NCBI RefSeq assembly: GCF_012396185.1
Contig: NZ_JAAXOW010000001.1
Coordinates: 496,001 to 560,000 of the forward strand
Reading direction: 5' to 3'
Length of the DNA: 64,000 bases
Source: Sanguibacter hominis ATCC BAA-789
GTDB taxonomy: Bacteria; Actinomycetota; Actinomycetes; Actinomycetales; Cellulomonadaceae
Part shown: positions 37,086-47,762 of the stretch, one piece after another
Layout of the letters: every line of letters begins with the position of its first letter
How positions within the stretch are numbered: position 1 is the first letter of the stretch
The notes under the pieces: model-generated
The model's database searches: none
What the model was told of the DNA's origin: nothing
What the model saw: the letters and a program-made list of their open reading frames with translations, nothing else
Translations under genes and position numbers: made by a program

Positions 37086-38861
37086 GTGCGACACCTTCCC
37101 CTCCCCCGGCTCGGAACCCCCGACACCCGTTCCCCGGCGCGCTTCCTGTGGTGGCAGGCGCGCCAGCAGAAGGGCGTGCTCGCGCTCGCCCTCCTCATGG
37201 GCGTGCTCACGTTCGGGGCGCAGACGGTCATGCCGTACGTGGTCGGGGCCGCGCTCGACTCAGGCCTGGAGTCGGGGCTCGACGCGGAGCTCGCCCGCTG
37301 GGTGCTGATCCTGCTCGCTGCCGCCGTCGTGCAGGTCGTGACGGCTGCGCTCGGCCACCGCGCCGACGTCGTCAACTGGATGCGCGCCGCGTTCGCGTCG
37401 GCGGAGCTCGTGAGCGACCGCGTGACGGTCGCGGGCCACACGATCAGCGAGGAGCTGCCGACGGGCGAGGTCGTCACGACCGTCGCGAACGACGCGCTGC
37501 GCCTCGGCGAGGTCTACGCGAGCGCCGCACGCCTCGTGGGTTCGGTCGTCGCGTACGTGGTCGTCGTCGCGGTCATGGTCCCGATGTCGCTCGAGCTCGG
37601 GCTCGTCGTCGCGCTCGGCCTGCCGGTCGTCGCGGCCGTGCTCGCGCTCCTCGTCAAGCCGCTGCAGGCCCGCCAGGCGACGCAGCGCGAGACGCAGGGC
37701 CGGCTGACGACGCTCGGCTCGGACACCGTCTCGGGCCTGCGCATCCTGCGCGGCATCGGTGGCGAGAAGGTCTTCGCCGACCGCTACCGCGCGCAGTCCC
37801 AGAAGGTCCGCCGGGCGGGAGAGCACGTCGCCGTCACGCAGTCGTGGCTCGACGCCCTCCAGGTGCTGCTCCCCGGGCTCATGGTCGCGCTCGTGCTGTG
37901 GCTCGGCGCCCGTCAGGCGGTCGCGGGGACGATCACGCCCGGCGAGCTCGTGACGTTCTACGGTTACGCGGCGTTCCTCACGTGGCCGTTGCAGAACATC
38001 ACCGAGTGCATCCAGTTCCTCACGCGCGCCGTGATCGCGTCGCGCAAGATCATCCGCGTCCTGTCGACCCAGCCCGCGACGGGCACGACGCCCGTGCGCG
38101 CGGCGATGCCCGCGCCGGGTGCCGAGCTCGTCGACGAGACGAGCGGCGTGACCGTCACCCACGGGCGCGTGACCGCCCTCGTGTGCGCGGACCCGGACGA
38201 GTCGGCGGCCGTCGCGACACGCATGGCGCGGCTCGACGACGACGCGGAGGCAAGCACGCCCGTGCGCCTCGGCGGGGTGCTCCTGCGTGACCTCGACAAA
38301 GCCGGGCTGCGGTGTCGGGTCGTGCTGAGCGAGGCGACACCGCACCTCTTCTCCGGGACGCTGCGCACCGAGCTCGACGTGCGCGGCACGGCGTCCGACA
38401 GCGACATCCTCGCCGCGCTGCACGTCGCGGACGCGCAGGACGTCCTCGACTCCACGCCGGGCGGGCTCGACGGAGAGCTCGCCGAGAAGGGCCGCACCCT
38501 CTCGGGCGGTCAGCGCCAGCGCGTCTCGCTCGCCCGCGCGCTCCTCACGGACGCCGACGTGCTGCTCCTCGTCGAGCCGACGAGCGCCGTCGACGCCCAC
38601 ACCGAGGCGCGCATCGCCGAGCGGCTCGCCGCTGCACGGCGGGGCCGCTCGACGCTCGTCGTCACGGCGAGCCCCCTCGTCCTCGAGCACGCCGACGAGG
38701 TGCTCTTGCTGCGCGACGGCGTCGTGCGCGCCCGAGGCACGCACCACGAGCTCCTCGCCGCGACCACCGAGGCCGGGCACCACTACCGGACGATCGTCGG
38801 GCGCTCGCTCGACGAGGACGACGACCGCGCCGACGAGCGCAGGACGGAGGTCGCACGATGA
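37086..38861 (+). CDS. ABC exporter half-transporter with degenerate ATPase domain (subunit 1)
   Basis: Six-helix membrane domain (about 20-310) plus an ATPase domain; 591 residues. The ATPase is partly dead. The Walker A position reads ALVCADPDESAAVA (near 365) with no GxxGxGKS. Walker B is VLLLVEPTSAVD (near 495) with the Mg-binding Asp replaced by Val. The H-loop His is replaced by Ser (VVTASPL, near 527). The signature LSGGQRQR (near 472) is intact. It therefore supplies the signature to the ATP site of subunit 2. I chose the GTG at 37086, preceded by a -10-like CATGCT at six bases (leaderless pattern); an ATG at 37047 is also in frame. It is coupled to subunit 2 by ATGA. Confidence 0.88.
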   Translation: MRHLPLPRLGTPDTRSPARFLWWQARQQKGVLALALLMGVLTFGAQTVMPYVVGAALDSGLESGLDAELARWVLILLAAAVVQVVTAALGHRADVVNWMRAAFASAELVSDRVTVAGHTISEELPTGEVVTTVANDALRLGEVYASAARLVGSVVAYVVVVAVMVPMSLELGLVVALGLPVVAAVLALLVKPLQARQATQRETQGRLTTLGSDTVSGLRILRGIGGEKVFADRYRAQSQKVRRAGEHVAVTQSWLDALQVLLPGLMVALVLWLGARQAVAGTITPGELVTFYGYAAFLTWPLQNITECIQFLTRAVIASRKIIRVLSTQPATGTTPVRAAMPAPGAELVDETSGVTVTHGRVTALVCADPDESAAVATRMARLDDDAEASTPVRLGGVLLRDLDKAGLRCRVVLSEATPHLFSGTLRTELDVRGTASDSDILAALHVADAQDVLDSTPGGLDGELAEKGRTLSGGQRQRVSLARALLTDADVLLLVEPTSAVDAHTEARIAERLAAARRGRSTLVVTASPLVLEHADEVLLLRDGVVRARGTHHELLAATTEAGHHYRTIVGRSLDEDDDRADERRTEVAR

Positions 38862-40612
38862 GCGCGACGAAGCTCCCTGTCGCCGACAGCGCGACCGTGC
38901 GCCGGCGGACGGCCGCGCTGCTGCGCAAGCACTCCCGCACGCTCGCGGGAGTCACCGGCCTGCACACCCTCGCGGCGCTCGCCGGGCTTGTCGGGCCGCT
39001 CCTCGTCGGGCGTCTCGTCGACGACCTGTCCGGCGGCACGACGGTCGCGCACGTCGACCGCACGGCGCTCGTGCTCGTCGCCGCGGTCGTCGCCCAGGCC
39101 GTCCTCGTGCGGTACGCGCAGCGCAACGCGCGGATCTACGGCGAGTCGCTGTTCGCCGAGCTGCGCGAGGACTTCGTCGACACCGTCACCGGGCTGCCCC
39201 TGTCGACCGTCGAGAGCGCCGGCACCGGCGACCTCGTCGGCCGCACGACGAACGATGTCGACCGCATCCAGTACGCCGCCCGCTTCGGGGTGCCGCGCGT
39301 GCTCGTCGCCGTCGTGACGATCGTGTTCACGCTCGCCGCGTCGTTCGTCCTCGCGCCGCAGGTCGCAGTGATCATGCTCGCGCCGGTGCCGCTCGTCGTG
39401 CCCGTCGTGCGGTGGTACCTGAAGCGTGCGACGCCGGGCTACCAGCGCGAGTCCGCCTCCTACGCGCGCCTCAACGGGACGATCACCGAGACGGTCGAGG
39501 GCGCACGCACGGTCGACGCGCTCGACCTCGGTGCGTCGCGTCGCGCCCGCGTGCGCGACGACCTGAGCGAGGCCTTCCAGGCTGAGCGGTTCACGCTCTA
39601 CCTGCGCACCGTGCTGACGCCCGGCATGGACTCCGCATTCATGCTCGCGCCGATCCTCACCCTCGTGTGGGGCGCGTTCCTCGTCTCCCAGGGCTGGGCG
39701 ACGATCGGTGCGGTCACCGCGATCGTCCTGTACGGGCGCCAGATGGTCGGGCCCGTGTGGGAGCTCGTGTTCTGGTTGGACGAGATGCAGGTCGCCGCGA
39801 CGTCGCTCGCGCGCCTGTTCGGTGTCGACCTCGTCGACGACGACCGCACCGCGTCGGGCGAGGTGCCGACGGCGGAGGACGTGCGGGCACGCGCCGTGCG
39901 CTACGCGTACCGCGAGGGCCACGACGTGCTCCACGGGATCGACCTCGACCTGGCCCCGGGCGAGCGCCTCGCGGTCGTCGGGCCGTCGGGAGCGGGCAAG
40001 TCGACGCTCGGACGCATGCTCGCCGGCATCCACCCGCCCACGGGCGGCTCGGTCTCGGTCGGTGGCGTCCCGCTCGTCGAGCTCCCGCTCGAGGACCTGC
40101 GCGGGCACGTCGCGCTCGTGACGCAGGAGCACCACGTGTTCGTCGGGACGGTCGCGGACAACCTGCGGCTCGCTGCCGCGGACGCGTCCGAGGAGGACCT
40201 GCTCGCGGCTCTCGACGCGGTCGCCGCCCGCGGGTGGGTCGAGGAACTGCCCGAAGGCCTCGACACCGCGGTGGGCTCGGGTGGCCACGCGCTCACGCCC
40301 GCGCAGGCGCAGCAGGTCGCGCTCGCACGTCTCGTGCTGCTCGACCCGCACACGCTCGTCCTCGACGAGGCGACGTCGCTCCTCGACCCGCGCGCCGCAC
40401 GGGACCTCGAGCGGTCGCTCAACGCTGTGCTCGAGGGCCGCACCGTCGTCGCGATCGCGCACCGCCTGCACACGGCGCACGACGCCGACCGCGTCGCCGT
40501 CGTCGACGGGGGGCGCATCACGGAGATCGGTCCGCACGCCGAGCTCGTCGCAGCTGGCGGCGACTACGCGACGCTGTGGCACTCCTGGCAGTCGGACTCC
40601 CCGACCAGGTGA
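38858..40612 (+). CDS. ABC exporter half-transporter with competent ATPase domain (subunit 2)
   Basis: A 584-residue partner of the preceding gene. The six-helix domain (about 20-315) is followed by an ATPase with intact Walker A GPSGAGKST (near 374), Walker B LVLDEATS (near 501) with catalytic Glu, and the switch His in VAIAHRL (near 531). Its own signature is degenerate: LTPAQAQQVALARL replaces LSGGQ. The heterodimer thus has one complete site, built from subunit 2 Walker A/B/His and subunit 1 LSGGQ, and one site lacking every key element. Its ATG overlaps the subunit 1 stop. The substrate is unknown. Confidence 0.9.
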   Translation: MSATKLPVADSATVRRRTAALLRKHSRTLAGVTGLHTLAALAGLVGPLLVGRLVDDLSGGTTVAHVDRTALVLVAAVVAQAVLVRYAQRNARIYGESLFAELREDFVDTVTGLPLSTVESAGTGDLVGRTTNDVDRIQYAARFGVPRVLVAVVTIVFTLAASFVLAPQVAVIMLAPVPLVVPVVRWYLKRATPGYQRESASYARLNGTITETVEGARTVDALDLGASRRARVRDDLSEAFQAERFTLYLRTVLTPGMDSAFMLAPILTLVWGAFLVSQGWATIGAVTAIVLYGRQMVGPVWELVFWLDEMQVAATSLARLFGVDLVDDDRTASGEVPTAEDVRARAVRYAYREGHDVLHGIDLDLAPGERLAVVGPSGAGKSTLGRMLAGIHPPTGGSVSVGGVPLVELPLEDLRGHVALVTQEHHVFVGTVADNLRLAAADASEEDLLAALDAVAARGWVEELPEGLDTAVGSGGHALTPAQAQQVALARLVLLDPHTLVLDEATSLLDPRAARDLERSLNAVLEGRTVVAIAHRLHTAHDADRVAVVDGGRITEIGPHAELVAAGGDYATLWHSWQSDSPTR

Positions 40613-40624
40613 GACCGGCCGCGG

Positions 40625-40656
40625 GCGGGCCTGGTGCTCTCGAGCGTCAGGCCCGC
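40625..40656. terminator. Bidirectional terminator overlapping the SURF1 stop codon
   Basis: GCGGGCCTG / CAGGCCCGC hairpin between convergent genes; its right arm includes the last codons of the SURF1 gene. Confidence 0.6.
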
Positions 40657-41630
40657 TCGTCGTCCCGCGCCGGCGAGGCGTCCCCGCTCGTGGGCGCGGG
40701 CTCGGGCTCGGCGCGCGGCTGGAGCGCCTCCCAGCCCGTGAACGCGTCGTCGTCACGCTCGGCTCGGGACTCGTCGCGCACGGCCTGCAGCCACAGGCCG
40801 ACCGCGAACAGGCCGAAGATCCACCACTGCACCGCGTAGAACAGGTTCTGCAGGTTGAGGCCGCCGTCAGAGCCCTCGAGGCGCGGACGGTCGAGGAGTG
40901 CGAGGCTCTCCGCCCCCGGGTCCGCAGGATCGCTCGCCGACTGCACGAGGTACCCCGAGTACACGGGGCCGCCCCACACGTTCGCGAGGTGGCCCGAGCT
41001 GATCGAGTCGGTGATCCCCTCGCCGACCATGCCCGTGCCGACCGACTCGGACGTCTGCAGGTACCCGGTCACCGTCACGGTCCCGGGCGCGGGCGCGACC
41101 GCGTCTCCCGGCGACGCGACCCAGCCGCGCACGACGGGCAGGACGGGCGGGCCCGAGAGGTCCGCCCACGTCGCTCCGCCGGCGCCGTCGTCCGACACCC
41201 GGAGCGGAGAGAGCACGAGGTAGCCCGTGAGGCCGGCGTGGGCGCGGCCCTCGACGAGGAGCTGGCCGTCCTCGAAGGTTCCCGTCACGCTCACGGTCTT
41301 GCCGACGAGCGCACCGCTCATCCCGACCTGCGGCGCGAGGACGTCCCCGATGGGCACGGGGCCTGCGGAGGTGAGCTCGTCGATGCGGTGCTGCTCGGCC
41401 TGCGCGCCGCGCTCCTGCGCGCGCTCGAGCTGCCAGCGACCGAGCGCGCCGCACCCGACGGCCACGACGACCACGACGACGAGCAGGACGAGCATCCGGG
41501 GGCTCAGCGCCGTCCGGACGAGATCTGCGGGTGAGAACCTCCCGCCCGGGGCCGTCGTGACCGACGTCTCACCGTGATCGTCCGCGGGCCCCTGGGACGC
41601 GTGTTCTCCGCAGGATTCCGCGCTGCTCAT
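40647..41630 (-). CDS. SURF1 family protein (cytochrome oxidase biogenesis)
   Basis: A 327-residue protein with the SURF1 layout: a TM helix near 45-63, a large extracytoplasmic beta domain containing [12 protein letters not shown] just after the helix, and a second TM helix near 268-287 ([16 protein letters not shown]). SURF1 aids heme a insertion or assembly of cytochrome c oxidase. The acidic/Pro-rich C-terminal tail is not part of the family core. The start is taken as the ATG at 41630; a downstream start near the TM helix is possible. It is convergent with the ABC operon. Confidence 0.9.
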   Translation of the reverse strand: MSSAESCGEHASQGPADDHGETSVTTAPGGRFSPADLVRTALSPRMLVLLVVVVVVAVGCGALGRWQLERAQERGAQAEQHRIDELTSAGPVPIGDVLAPQVGMSGALVGKTVSVTGTFEDGQLLVEGRAHAGLTGYLVLSPLRVSDDGAGGATWADLSGPPVLPVVRGWVASPGDAVAPAPGTVTVTGYLQTSESVGTGMVGEGITDSISSGHLANVWGGPVYSGYLVQSASDPADPGAESLALLDRPRLEGSDGGLNLQNLFYAVQWWIFGLFAVGLWLQAVRDESRAERDDDAFTGWEALQPRAEPEPAPTSGDASPARDDERA

Positions 41631-41777
41631 GCCCTCACGGTACCGGATGACCTAGGTCCCGATCCCGGCACGTGGGACTTCTGGGAACCCGCGGGTAACG
41701 GGCACCGCTGTCACAATCAGGGAGGATTGAGAAAGTCAGGAGTCCGCCAAGTTGTGCACCCGCCCCGGAGGCAGCAG

Positions 41778-44294
41778 ATGAGCGTTCCCGTCGTTTCAGA
41801 CCCCACGACCACGACAGCGGCCCAGACCGCCGACCCGCAGCGCTGGCGCCGCGGCCCCGGCGCACCGGTCGCACCCGAGACCCTCGCACGCGTCGACGCG
41901 TGGTGGCGGGCCGCGAACTACCTGTCCGTCGGGCAGATCTACCTGCTCGCCAACCCTCTCCTGCGCACGCCGCTGACGCGTGACGACGTCAAGCCGCGTC
42001 TCCTCGGCCACTGGGGCACGACGCCCGGGCTGAACTTCCTGTACGCCCACCTCAACCGGGTCATCCAGGAGCGCGCGCTCTCCACGATGTACATCACGGG
42101 CCCCGGCCACGGCGGTCCCGGCCTCGTCGCGAACACCTACCTCGAGGGCACGTACACCGAGACGTACCCCGACATCACGCAGGACGACGAGGGCCTGCGC
42201 CGCCTCGTGCGGCAGTTCTCGTTCCCCGGCGGCATCCCCTCCCACGTCGCACCGGAGACCCCCGGCTCGATCCACGAGGGCGGCGAGCTCGGGTACTCCC
42301 TGTCGCACGCGTACGGGGCAGCCTTCGACAACCCCGACCTGCTCGTCGCCGCCGTCGTCGGTGACGGCGAGGCCGAGACGGGCCCGCTCGCGACGAGCTG
42401 GCACTCCAACAAGTTCGTCAACCCGGCGAAGGACGGCGTCGTCCTGCCGATCCTCCACCTCAACGGCTACAAGATCGCCAACCCGACCGTCCTCGCGCGC
42501 ATCAGCGAGGACGAGCTGCGCGCGCTCATGGTCGGCTACGGCCACGAGCCGCACTTCTTCACCGGCGGGTTCGACGACGAGTCCCCCGAGTCGCTCCACG
42601 GCCGGTTCGCCGCCCTCCTCGACGAGGTGCTCGACGAGATCGCCGACATCAAGGCGCGCGCCGCCACGGGCGACGAGTCGCGGCCGCGCTGGCCGATGAT
42701 CGTCCTGCGCACCCCCAAGGGCTGGACGTGCCCGCCCGAGATCGACGGCAAGCGCACCGAGGACTCGTGGCGCGCCCACCAGGTGCCGCTCGCGAGCGCG
42801 CGGGACACCCCCGAGCACCTCGAGACGCTCGAGCAGTGGCTGCGCTCCTACCGCGCCGACGAGCTGTTCGACGAGACCGGCCGCCTGCGCCCCGAGGTCG
42901 CCGCGCTCGCCCCGGAGGGCGAGCTGCGCATGAGCGCCAACCCGCACGCCAACGGCGGGCTGCTCATGAAGGACCTGCGCCTGCCCGACTTCCGGGACTT
43001 CGCCGTCGAGGTGTCGGAGCCCGGCGACTCGCTCAGCGAGGCGACGCGCGTGCTGGGCGACTACCTGACCGAGGTCGTGCGGCTCAACCCGACGAACTTC
43101 CGGATCTTCGGTCCCGACGAGACGGCGTCGAACCGGCTGCAGTCGGTCTATGCCGCGACGTCGAAGGTGTGGAACGCCGACTACCTGCCCACGGACATGG
43201 GCGAGCACCTGGAGCGCGCGGGCCGCGTCGTCGAGATGCTCTCCGAGCACCAGTGCCAGGGCTGGCTCGAGGGCTACCTGCTGACGGGCCGCCACGGCCT
43301 GTTCAACTGCTACGAGGCGTTCATCCACATCATCGACTCGATGTTCAACCAGCACGCCAAGTGGCTCAAGGTCACGCGTGAGATCCCGTGGCGCAGGCCC
43401 ATCCCGAGCCTCAACTACCTGCTGTCGAGCCACGTGTGGCGTCAGGACCACAACGGCTTCTCGCACCAGGACCCGGGGTTCATCGACCACGTCGTCAACA
43501 AGAAGGCGGAGGTCGTCCGCGTCTACCTGCCGTTCGACGCGAACACGCTCCTGTCGACGTACGACCACTGCCTGCGCAGCCGCGACTACGTCAACGTCGT
43601 CGTCGCAGGGAAGCAGCCCGCGCCGAACCTGCTGTCGATGGACGACGCCGTCGCGCACACGACGCGCGGCATCGGCATCTTCGACTGGGCGGGCACCGAG
43701 GTGCCCGGCACCGACCCCGACGTCGTGCTCGGGTGCGCGGGCGACGTGCCGACACTCGAGGTGCTCGCCGCGGCAGACCTGCTGCGCCAGCACATCCCCG
43801 AGCTCAAGGTGCGCGTCGTCAACGTCGTCGACCTCATGCGGCTGCAGGACGCGACCGAGCACCCCCACGGCCTGACGGACCGCGACTTCGACAACCTGTT
43901 CACCACGGACAGACCCGTCGTCTTCGCGTACCACGGCTACCCGTGGCTCATCCACCGCCTCACCTACCGCCGTGCCGGCCACGCCAACATCCACGTGCGC
44001 GGGTACAAGGAGGAGGGCACCACCACGACACCGTTCGACATGGTCATGCTCAACGACCTCGACCGGTTCCACCTCGTGATCGACGTGATCGATCGCGTGC
44101 CAAGCCTGGGCTCGAAGTACGCGAGCCTTCGCCAGCACATGCAGGACGAGCGCCTCAGGGCGCGCGAGTACACGCGGAGCCACGGGGAGGACCTCCCCGA
44201 GATCCGTGACTGGGTATGGCCCGACGCCGGTAACACCGGTGCGGGCACCGACGGTCAGAAGGCGACCGTCGCTACTGGAGGCGATAACGAGTGA
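41778..44294 (+). CDS. xfp: Xylulose-5-phosphate/fructose-6-phosphate phosphoketolase
   Basis: Thiamine-diphosphate enzyme that splits xylulose-5-P or fructose-6-P with phosphate to acetyl-phosphate plus glyceraldehyde-3-P or erythrose-4-P. It has 838 residues, a usual length. The family motifs [20 protein letters not shown] (near 98), [14 protein letters not shown] and the ThDP/Mg motif [12 protein letters not shown] (near 193) are present, as is the C-terminal [14 protein letters not shown] chose the ATG at 41778 because GGAGG lies seven bases upstream; the ORF upstream is not protein-like. It is the first gene of an operon with pta and ackA, so acetyl-phosphate flows directly to acetyl-CoA or ATP. 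Confidence 0.96.
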   Translation: MSVPVVSDPTTTTAAQTADPQRWRRGPGAPVAPETLARVDAWWRAANYLSVGQIYLLANPLLRTPLTRDDVKPRLLGHWGTTPGLNFLYAHLNRVIQERALSTMYITGPGHGGPGLVANTYLEGTYTETYPDITQDDEGLRRLVRQFSFPGGIPSHVAPETPGSIHEGGELGYSLSHAYGAAFDNPDLLVAAVVGDGEAETGPLATSWHSNKFVNPAKDGVVLPILHLNGYKIANPTVLARISEDELRALMVGYGHEPHFFTGGFDDESPESLHGRFAALLDEVLDEIADIKARAATGDESRPRWPMIVLRTPKGWTCPPEIDGKRTEDSWRAHQVPLASARDTPEHLETLEQWLRSYRADELFDETGRLRPEVAALAPEGELRMSANPHANGGLLMKDLRLPDFRDFAVEVSEPGDSLSEATRVLGDYLTEVVRLNPTNFRIFGPDETASNRLQSVYAATSKVWNADYLPTDMGEHLERAGRVVEMLSEHQCQGWLEGYLLTGRHGLFNCYEAFIHIIDSMFNQHAKWLKVTREIPWRRPIPSLNYLLSSHVWRQDHNGFSHQDPGFIDHVVNKKAEVVRVYLPFDANTLLSTYDHCLRSRDYVNVVVAGKQPAPNLLSMDDAVAHTTRGIGIFDWAGTEVPGTDPDVVLGCAGDVPTLEVLAAADLLRQHIPELKVRVVNVVDLMRLQDATEHPHGLTDRDFDNLFTTDRPVVFAYHGYPWLIHRLTYRRAGHANIHVRGYKEEGTTTTPFDMVMLNDLDRFHLVIDVIDRVPSLGSKYASLRQHMQDERLRAREYTRSHGEDLPEIRDWVWPDAGNTGAGTDGQKATVATGGDNE

Positions 44295-46375
44295 CAACGA
44301 CGGGTCGGAACATCTACATCACCTCGGCGGAGGGCGAGACCGGCAAGTCGACGGTCGCGCTCGGCATCGTCGACCTGCTCACGCGACGCGTGCAGAGGGT
44401 CGGAGTGTTCCGGCCCGTCGCCCGCTCGACCCAGCAGCGTGACCACGTGCTCGAGCTGCTGCTCGCGCACGACGGCGTCGACCTCGACTACGAGCAGTGC
44501 GTCGGCGTGACGTACGACGACGTGCACGCCGACCCGGAGGCCGCGCTGTCGACGATCGTCACGCGCTACCACCAGGTCGAGGCGCGCTCCGACGTCGTCG
44601 TCATCGTCGGCACCGACTACACCGACGTCGCCGGTCCCACCGAGCTCGGGTACAACGCGCGCATCGCGGCGAACCTCGGTGCGCCCGTCCTGCTCGTCGC
44701 TAACGGCAACCGTCGCACGCCCGAGTCGGTGCGTCAGAGCGTCGACGTCGCGATCGCCGAGCTCACGGGCCATCACGCGCACGTCGTCGGTGTCCTCGCG
44801 AACCGCTGCAACCCCGCACAGGTCACCGCCGTGCGCAGCCAGCTCGCGACGCCCGAGCGGCCCGCGTGGGCCATGCCCGAGGACCCGTACCTCACCGCAC
44901 CGACCGTGCGTCAGCTCACCGAGGCGGTCGACGGCACCCTCATCGCGGGCGACGAGGAGCTCATGGGCCGCGAGGTCCTCGACGTCCTCGTCGGCGCCAT
45001 GTCGATCGAGCACCTGCTCGACAGGATCACCGACGGCTCCGTCGTCATCACCCCCGGCGACCGCTCGGACATCCTGCTCGGCCTGCTCACCGCGCACGCG
45101 GCCAACGGCTTCCCGAGCCTCGCCGGCGTCATCCTCAACGGCGGGTTCACGCCGCCGCCCGTCGTCACCCGGCTCGTCGAGGGCCTCGACGCCCGCCTGC
45201 CGATCATCACGACCGACCAGGGCACGTTCCGCTCCGCGTCGATCGCGTCGCAGACGCGCGGCCTCGTCACGGCGAGCACCCAGCGCAAGATCGACACCGC
45301 ACTCGCGCTGTTCGAGCAGCACGTGGACGGCGACGAGCTGCTCGACATGCTCGCGGTCGCCCGCACCGAGGTCGTCACGCCGCTCATGTTCGAGTACGAG
45401 CTGCTTAGCCGGGCCCGCGCGGACCGCAAGCACATCGTCCTGCCCGAGGGCAACGACGACCGCATCCTGCGGGCCGCGTCCACGCTGCTCCAGCGGCAGG
45501 TGGCCGACCTGACGATCCTCGGCGACGAGCGCGACATCCTCGCGCGCGCCGCGGGCCTGGGCCTCGACCTGTCGGGCGCCCAGATCCTCGACCCGTCCGA
45601 GGGTGAGCTCTTCGAGCGGTTCGCCGAGGAGTACACGAAGCTGCGCGCCCACAAGGGCATGACGGTCGAGCGTGCCCGCGAGATCGTCCGCTCGGTCTCC
45701 TACTTCGGCACGATGATGGTCCAGCTCGGCCTCGCCGACGGCATGGTCTCGGGTGCCGCGCACACGACCGCGCACACGATCAAGCCGTCGTTCGAGATCA
45801 TCAAGACCGTCCCCGACGTCTCGGTCGTGTCGTCGGTGTTCCTGATGTGCCTCGAGGACCGCGTCCTCGTCTACGGCGACTGCGCCGTGAACCCCGACCC
45901 GACCGCCGAGCAGCTCGCGGACATCGCGATCTCCTCGGCTGCCACGGCCGCACAGTTCGGCGTGGAGCCGCGCATCGCGATGCTGTCCTACTCGACGGGC
46001 GAGTCCGGCACGGGCGCCGACGTCGACAAGGTGCGCACCGCGACCGCGATCGTCCGCGAGCGCCGCCCCGACCTCTCGGTCGAGGGTCCGATCCAGTACG
46101 ACGCCGCGGTCGACGCGTCGGTCGCGAAGACGAAGCTACCCGACTCGGCGGTCGCCGGCCGGGCCAACGTGTTCATCTTCCCGGACCTCAACACGGGCAA
46201 CAACACCTACAAGGCCGTGCAGCGCTCGGCCGGCGCGATCGCCGTCGGCCCCGTCCTGCAGGGCCTGCGCAAGCCCGTCAACGACCTCTCCCGCGGTGCC
46301 CTCGTCCAGGACATCGTCAACACCGTGGCCATCACGGCGATCCAGGCCCAGGGCCAGTCGCCGGCCGGCGCCTGA
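44291..46375 (+). CDS. pta: Phosphate acetyltransferase
   Basis: Interconverts acetyl-phosphate and acetyl-CoA. It is the long three-domain form (694 residues). An N-terminal P-loop domain has AEGETGKST (13-21), followed by a DRTGG domain (about 220-330). The catalytic PTA_PTB domain (about 370-690) has [16 protein letters not shown] and [16 protein letters not shown]. The start GTG overlaps the xfp stop (GTGA), so translation is coupled. The N-terminal domain suggests allosteric control as in E. coli Pta. Confidence 0.97.
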   Translation: MTTTGRNIYITSAEGETGKSTVALGIVDLLTRRVQRVGVFRPVARSTQQRDHVLELLLAHDGVDLDYEQCVGVTYDDVHADPEAALSTIVTRYHQVEARSDVVVIVGTDYTDVAGPTELGYNARIAANLGAPVLLVANGNRRTPESVRQSVDVAIAELTGHHAHVVGVLANRCNPAQVTAVRSQLATPERPAWAMPEDPYLTAPTVRQLTEAVDGTLIAGDEELMGREVLDVLVGAMSIEHLLDRITDGSVVITPGDRSDILLGLLTAHAANGFPSLAGVILNGGFTPPPVVTRLVEGLDARLPIITTDQGTFRSASIASQTRGLVTASTQRKIDTALALFEQHVDGDELLDMLAVARTEVVTPLMFEYELLSRARADRKHIVLPEGNDDRILRAASTLLQRQVADLTILGDERDILARAAGLGLDLSGAQILDPSEGELFERFAEEYTKLRAHKGMTVERAREIVRSVSYFGTMMVQLGLADGMVSGAAHTTAHTIKPSFEIIKTVPDVSVVSSVFLMCLEDRVLVYGDCAVNPDPTAEQLADIAISSAATAAQFGVEPRIAMLSYSTGESGTGADVDKVRTATAIVRERRPDLSVEGPIQYDAAVDASVAKTKLPDSAVAGRANVFIFPDLNTGNNTYKAVQRSAGAIAVGPVLQGLRKPVNDLSRGALVQDIVNTVAITAIQAQGQSPAGA

Positions 46376-46395
46376 GAACAAGGAGCAACAACCGC

Positions 46396-47604
46396 ATGAA
46401 CCCGATCACCGCGCCGAACGGCACCGTTCTCGTCATCAACGCCGGATCGTCGTCGATCAAGTACCAGCTCGTCGACCCGGTCGGTGGTGAGGCGATCGCC
46501 TCGGGCATCGTCGAGCGCATCGGCCAGGACGTCGGCATCGTCACGCACAAGTACGCGGGCTCGGAGGCGCGCCTCGACCAGCCGGTGGCGGACCACTCGG
46601 TGGGTCTGCGGCTCGTCCTCGACCTGTTCGCGAAGCACGGACCGGACCTGGACGCGGCGCACATCGTCGCCGTCGGGCACCGTGTGGTGCAGGGCGGGGC
46701 CGTGTTCTCCGGGCCTGTCGTCGTGACGGACGAGGTCGTCGAGCAGATCCGCGCGCTCGTGCCGCTCGCTCCCCTGCACAACCCCGGCCACGTCGCCGGG
46801 CTCGAGGTCGCGCGCGAGCTGCTGCCCGACGTCCCGCACGTCGTCGTCTTCGACACGGCGTTCTTCCAGACGCTCCCGAAGGCTGCGTACACGTACGCGA
46901 TCCCGCCGGCGGTCGCGGAGGCCAACCAGATCCGTCGCTACGGCTTCCACGGGACGTCGCACGAGTTCGTGTCGAAGGCTGCCGCCGAGTTCGTCGGGCG
47001 TCCGCTCGAGGACCTGCGTCAGATCGTGCTGCACCTCGGCAACGGCGCGTCCGTCTCGGCGGTCCGCGGCGGCCGTGCGGTGGACACGTCGATGGGCCTG
47101 ACCCCGCTCGAGGGTCTCGTCATGGGTACGCGCTCCGGTGACATCGACCCGGCGGTGATCTTCCACCTGCACCGCGAGGGCAAGATGAGCATCGACGAGA
47201 TCGACACGCTCCTCAACAAGCAGTCGGGCATGCTCGGCCTGACGGGCGAGAGCGACTTCCGGGCGATCCACGACCTGGTCGCGGAGGGTGACGCGTCGGC
47301 TGTCCTCGGTCTCGAGGTGTACGCGCACCGTCTGAAGAAGTACGTCGGTGCGTACCTCGCGGTGCTCGGGGGCGCGGACGTCATCACGTTCACGGCTGGG
47401 ATCGGCGAGAACGACGACGTGGTGCGCTGGCAGGCGCTCGCCGGGCTCGAGGAGCTGGGCATCGAGCTCGACGCGGACCTCAACGCGGGCCGGATCAAGC
47501 AGCCGAAGGTCATCTCGACGCCGTCGTCGCGTGTCACGGTCCTCGTCGTGCCGACGAACGAGGAGCTGGCGATCGCGCGTCAGGCGGTCGAGCTCGCGGG
47601 CTGA
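46396..47604 (+). CDS. ackA: Acetate kinase
   Basis: Transfers phosphate from acetyl-phosphate to ADP. It has 402 residues, normal length. The ASKHA signatures VLVINAGSSSIKYQL (near 11-25), HLGNGASVSAV (near 214) and FTAGIGEND (near 333) are present, and the Arg of VAVGHRVVQGG is in place. I chose the ATG at 46396, with AGGAG upstream in the 20-base gap after pta; the longer ORF reading back into pta is an artefact. It is the last gene of the xfp-pta-ackA operon and is followed by a hairpin. Confidence 0.97.
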   Translation: MNPITAPNGTVLVINAGSSSIKYQLVDPVGGEAIASGIVERIGQDVGIVTHKYAGSEARLDQPVADHSVGLRLVLDLFAKHGPDLDAAHIVAVGHRVVQGGAVFSGPVVVTDEVVEQIRALVPLAPLHNPGHVAGLEVARELLPDVPHVVVFDTAFFQTLPKAAYTYAIPPAVAEANQIRRYGFHGTSHEFVSKAAAEFVGRPLEDLRQIVLHLGNGASVSAVRGGRAVDTSMGLTPLEGLVMGTRSGDIDPAVIFHLHREGKMSIDEIDTLLNKQSGMLGLTGESDFRAIHDLVAEGDASAVLGLEVYAHRLKKYVGAYLAVLGGADVITFTAGIGENDDVVRWQALAGLEELGIELDADLNAGRIKQPKVISTPSSRVTVLVVPTNEELAIARQAVELAG

Positions 47605-47613
47605 CGAGCGAGA

Positions 47614-47643
47614 GACGGCCGGGCCGCGACCGGCCCGGCCGTC
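47614..47643 (+). terminator. Terminator of the xfp-pta-ackA operon
   Basis: GACGGCCGGGCCG / CGGCCCGGCCGTC, a perfect 13-bp stem with a four-base loop, nine bases past the ackA stop. Confidence 0.8.
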
Positions 47644-47684
47644 CGCTCACGCAGGCTCCCCGCGCGAGGTAGGGGTCTGCACGT

Positions 47685-47731
47685 GAGACAGGGGCCTGTA
47701 CGTCACGACGTGACGTGCAGGCCCCTGTCTC
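47685..47731 (-). terminator. Strong terminator of ptsI
   Basis: A 21-bp stem with one G-U-type mismatch (arms at 47685-47705 and 47711-47731) and a five-base loop, 31 bases past the ptsI stop on the minus strand. Confidence 0.8.
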
Positions 47732-47762
47732 GTTGCTCGGGCGGGCGGCTCAGCCCGGCGGC

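Noticed and set aside
41714-41729. CAATC-6-GATTG inverted repeat upstream of xfp as an operator
   Set aside because: Arms of only five bases are too short to separate from chance without conservation data.
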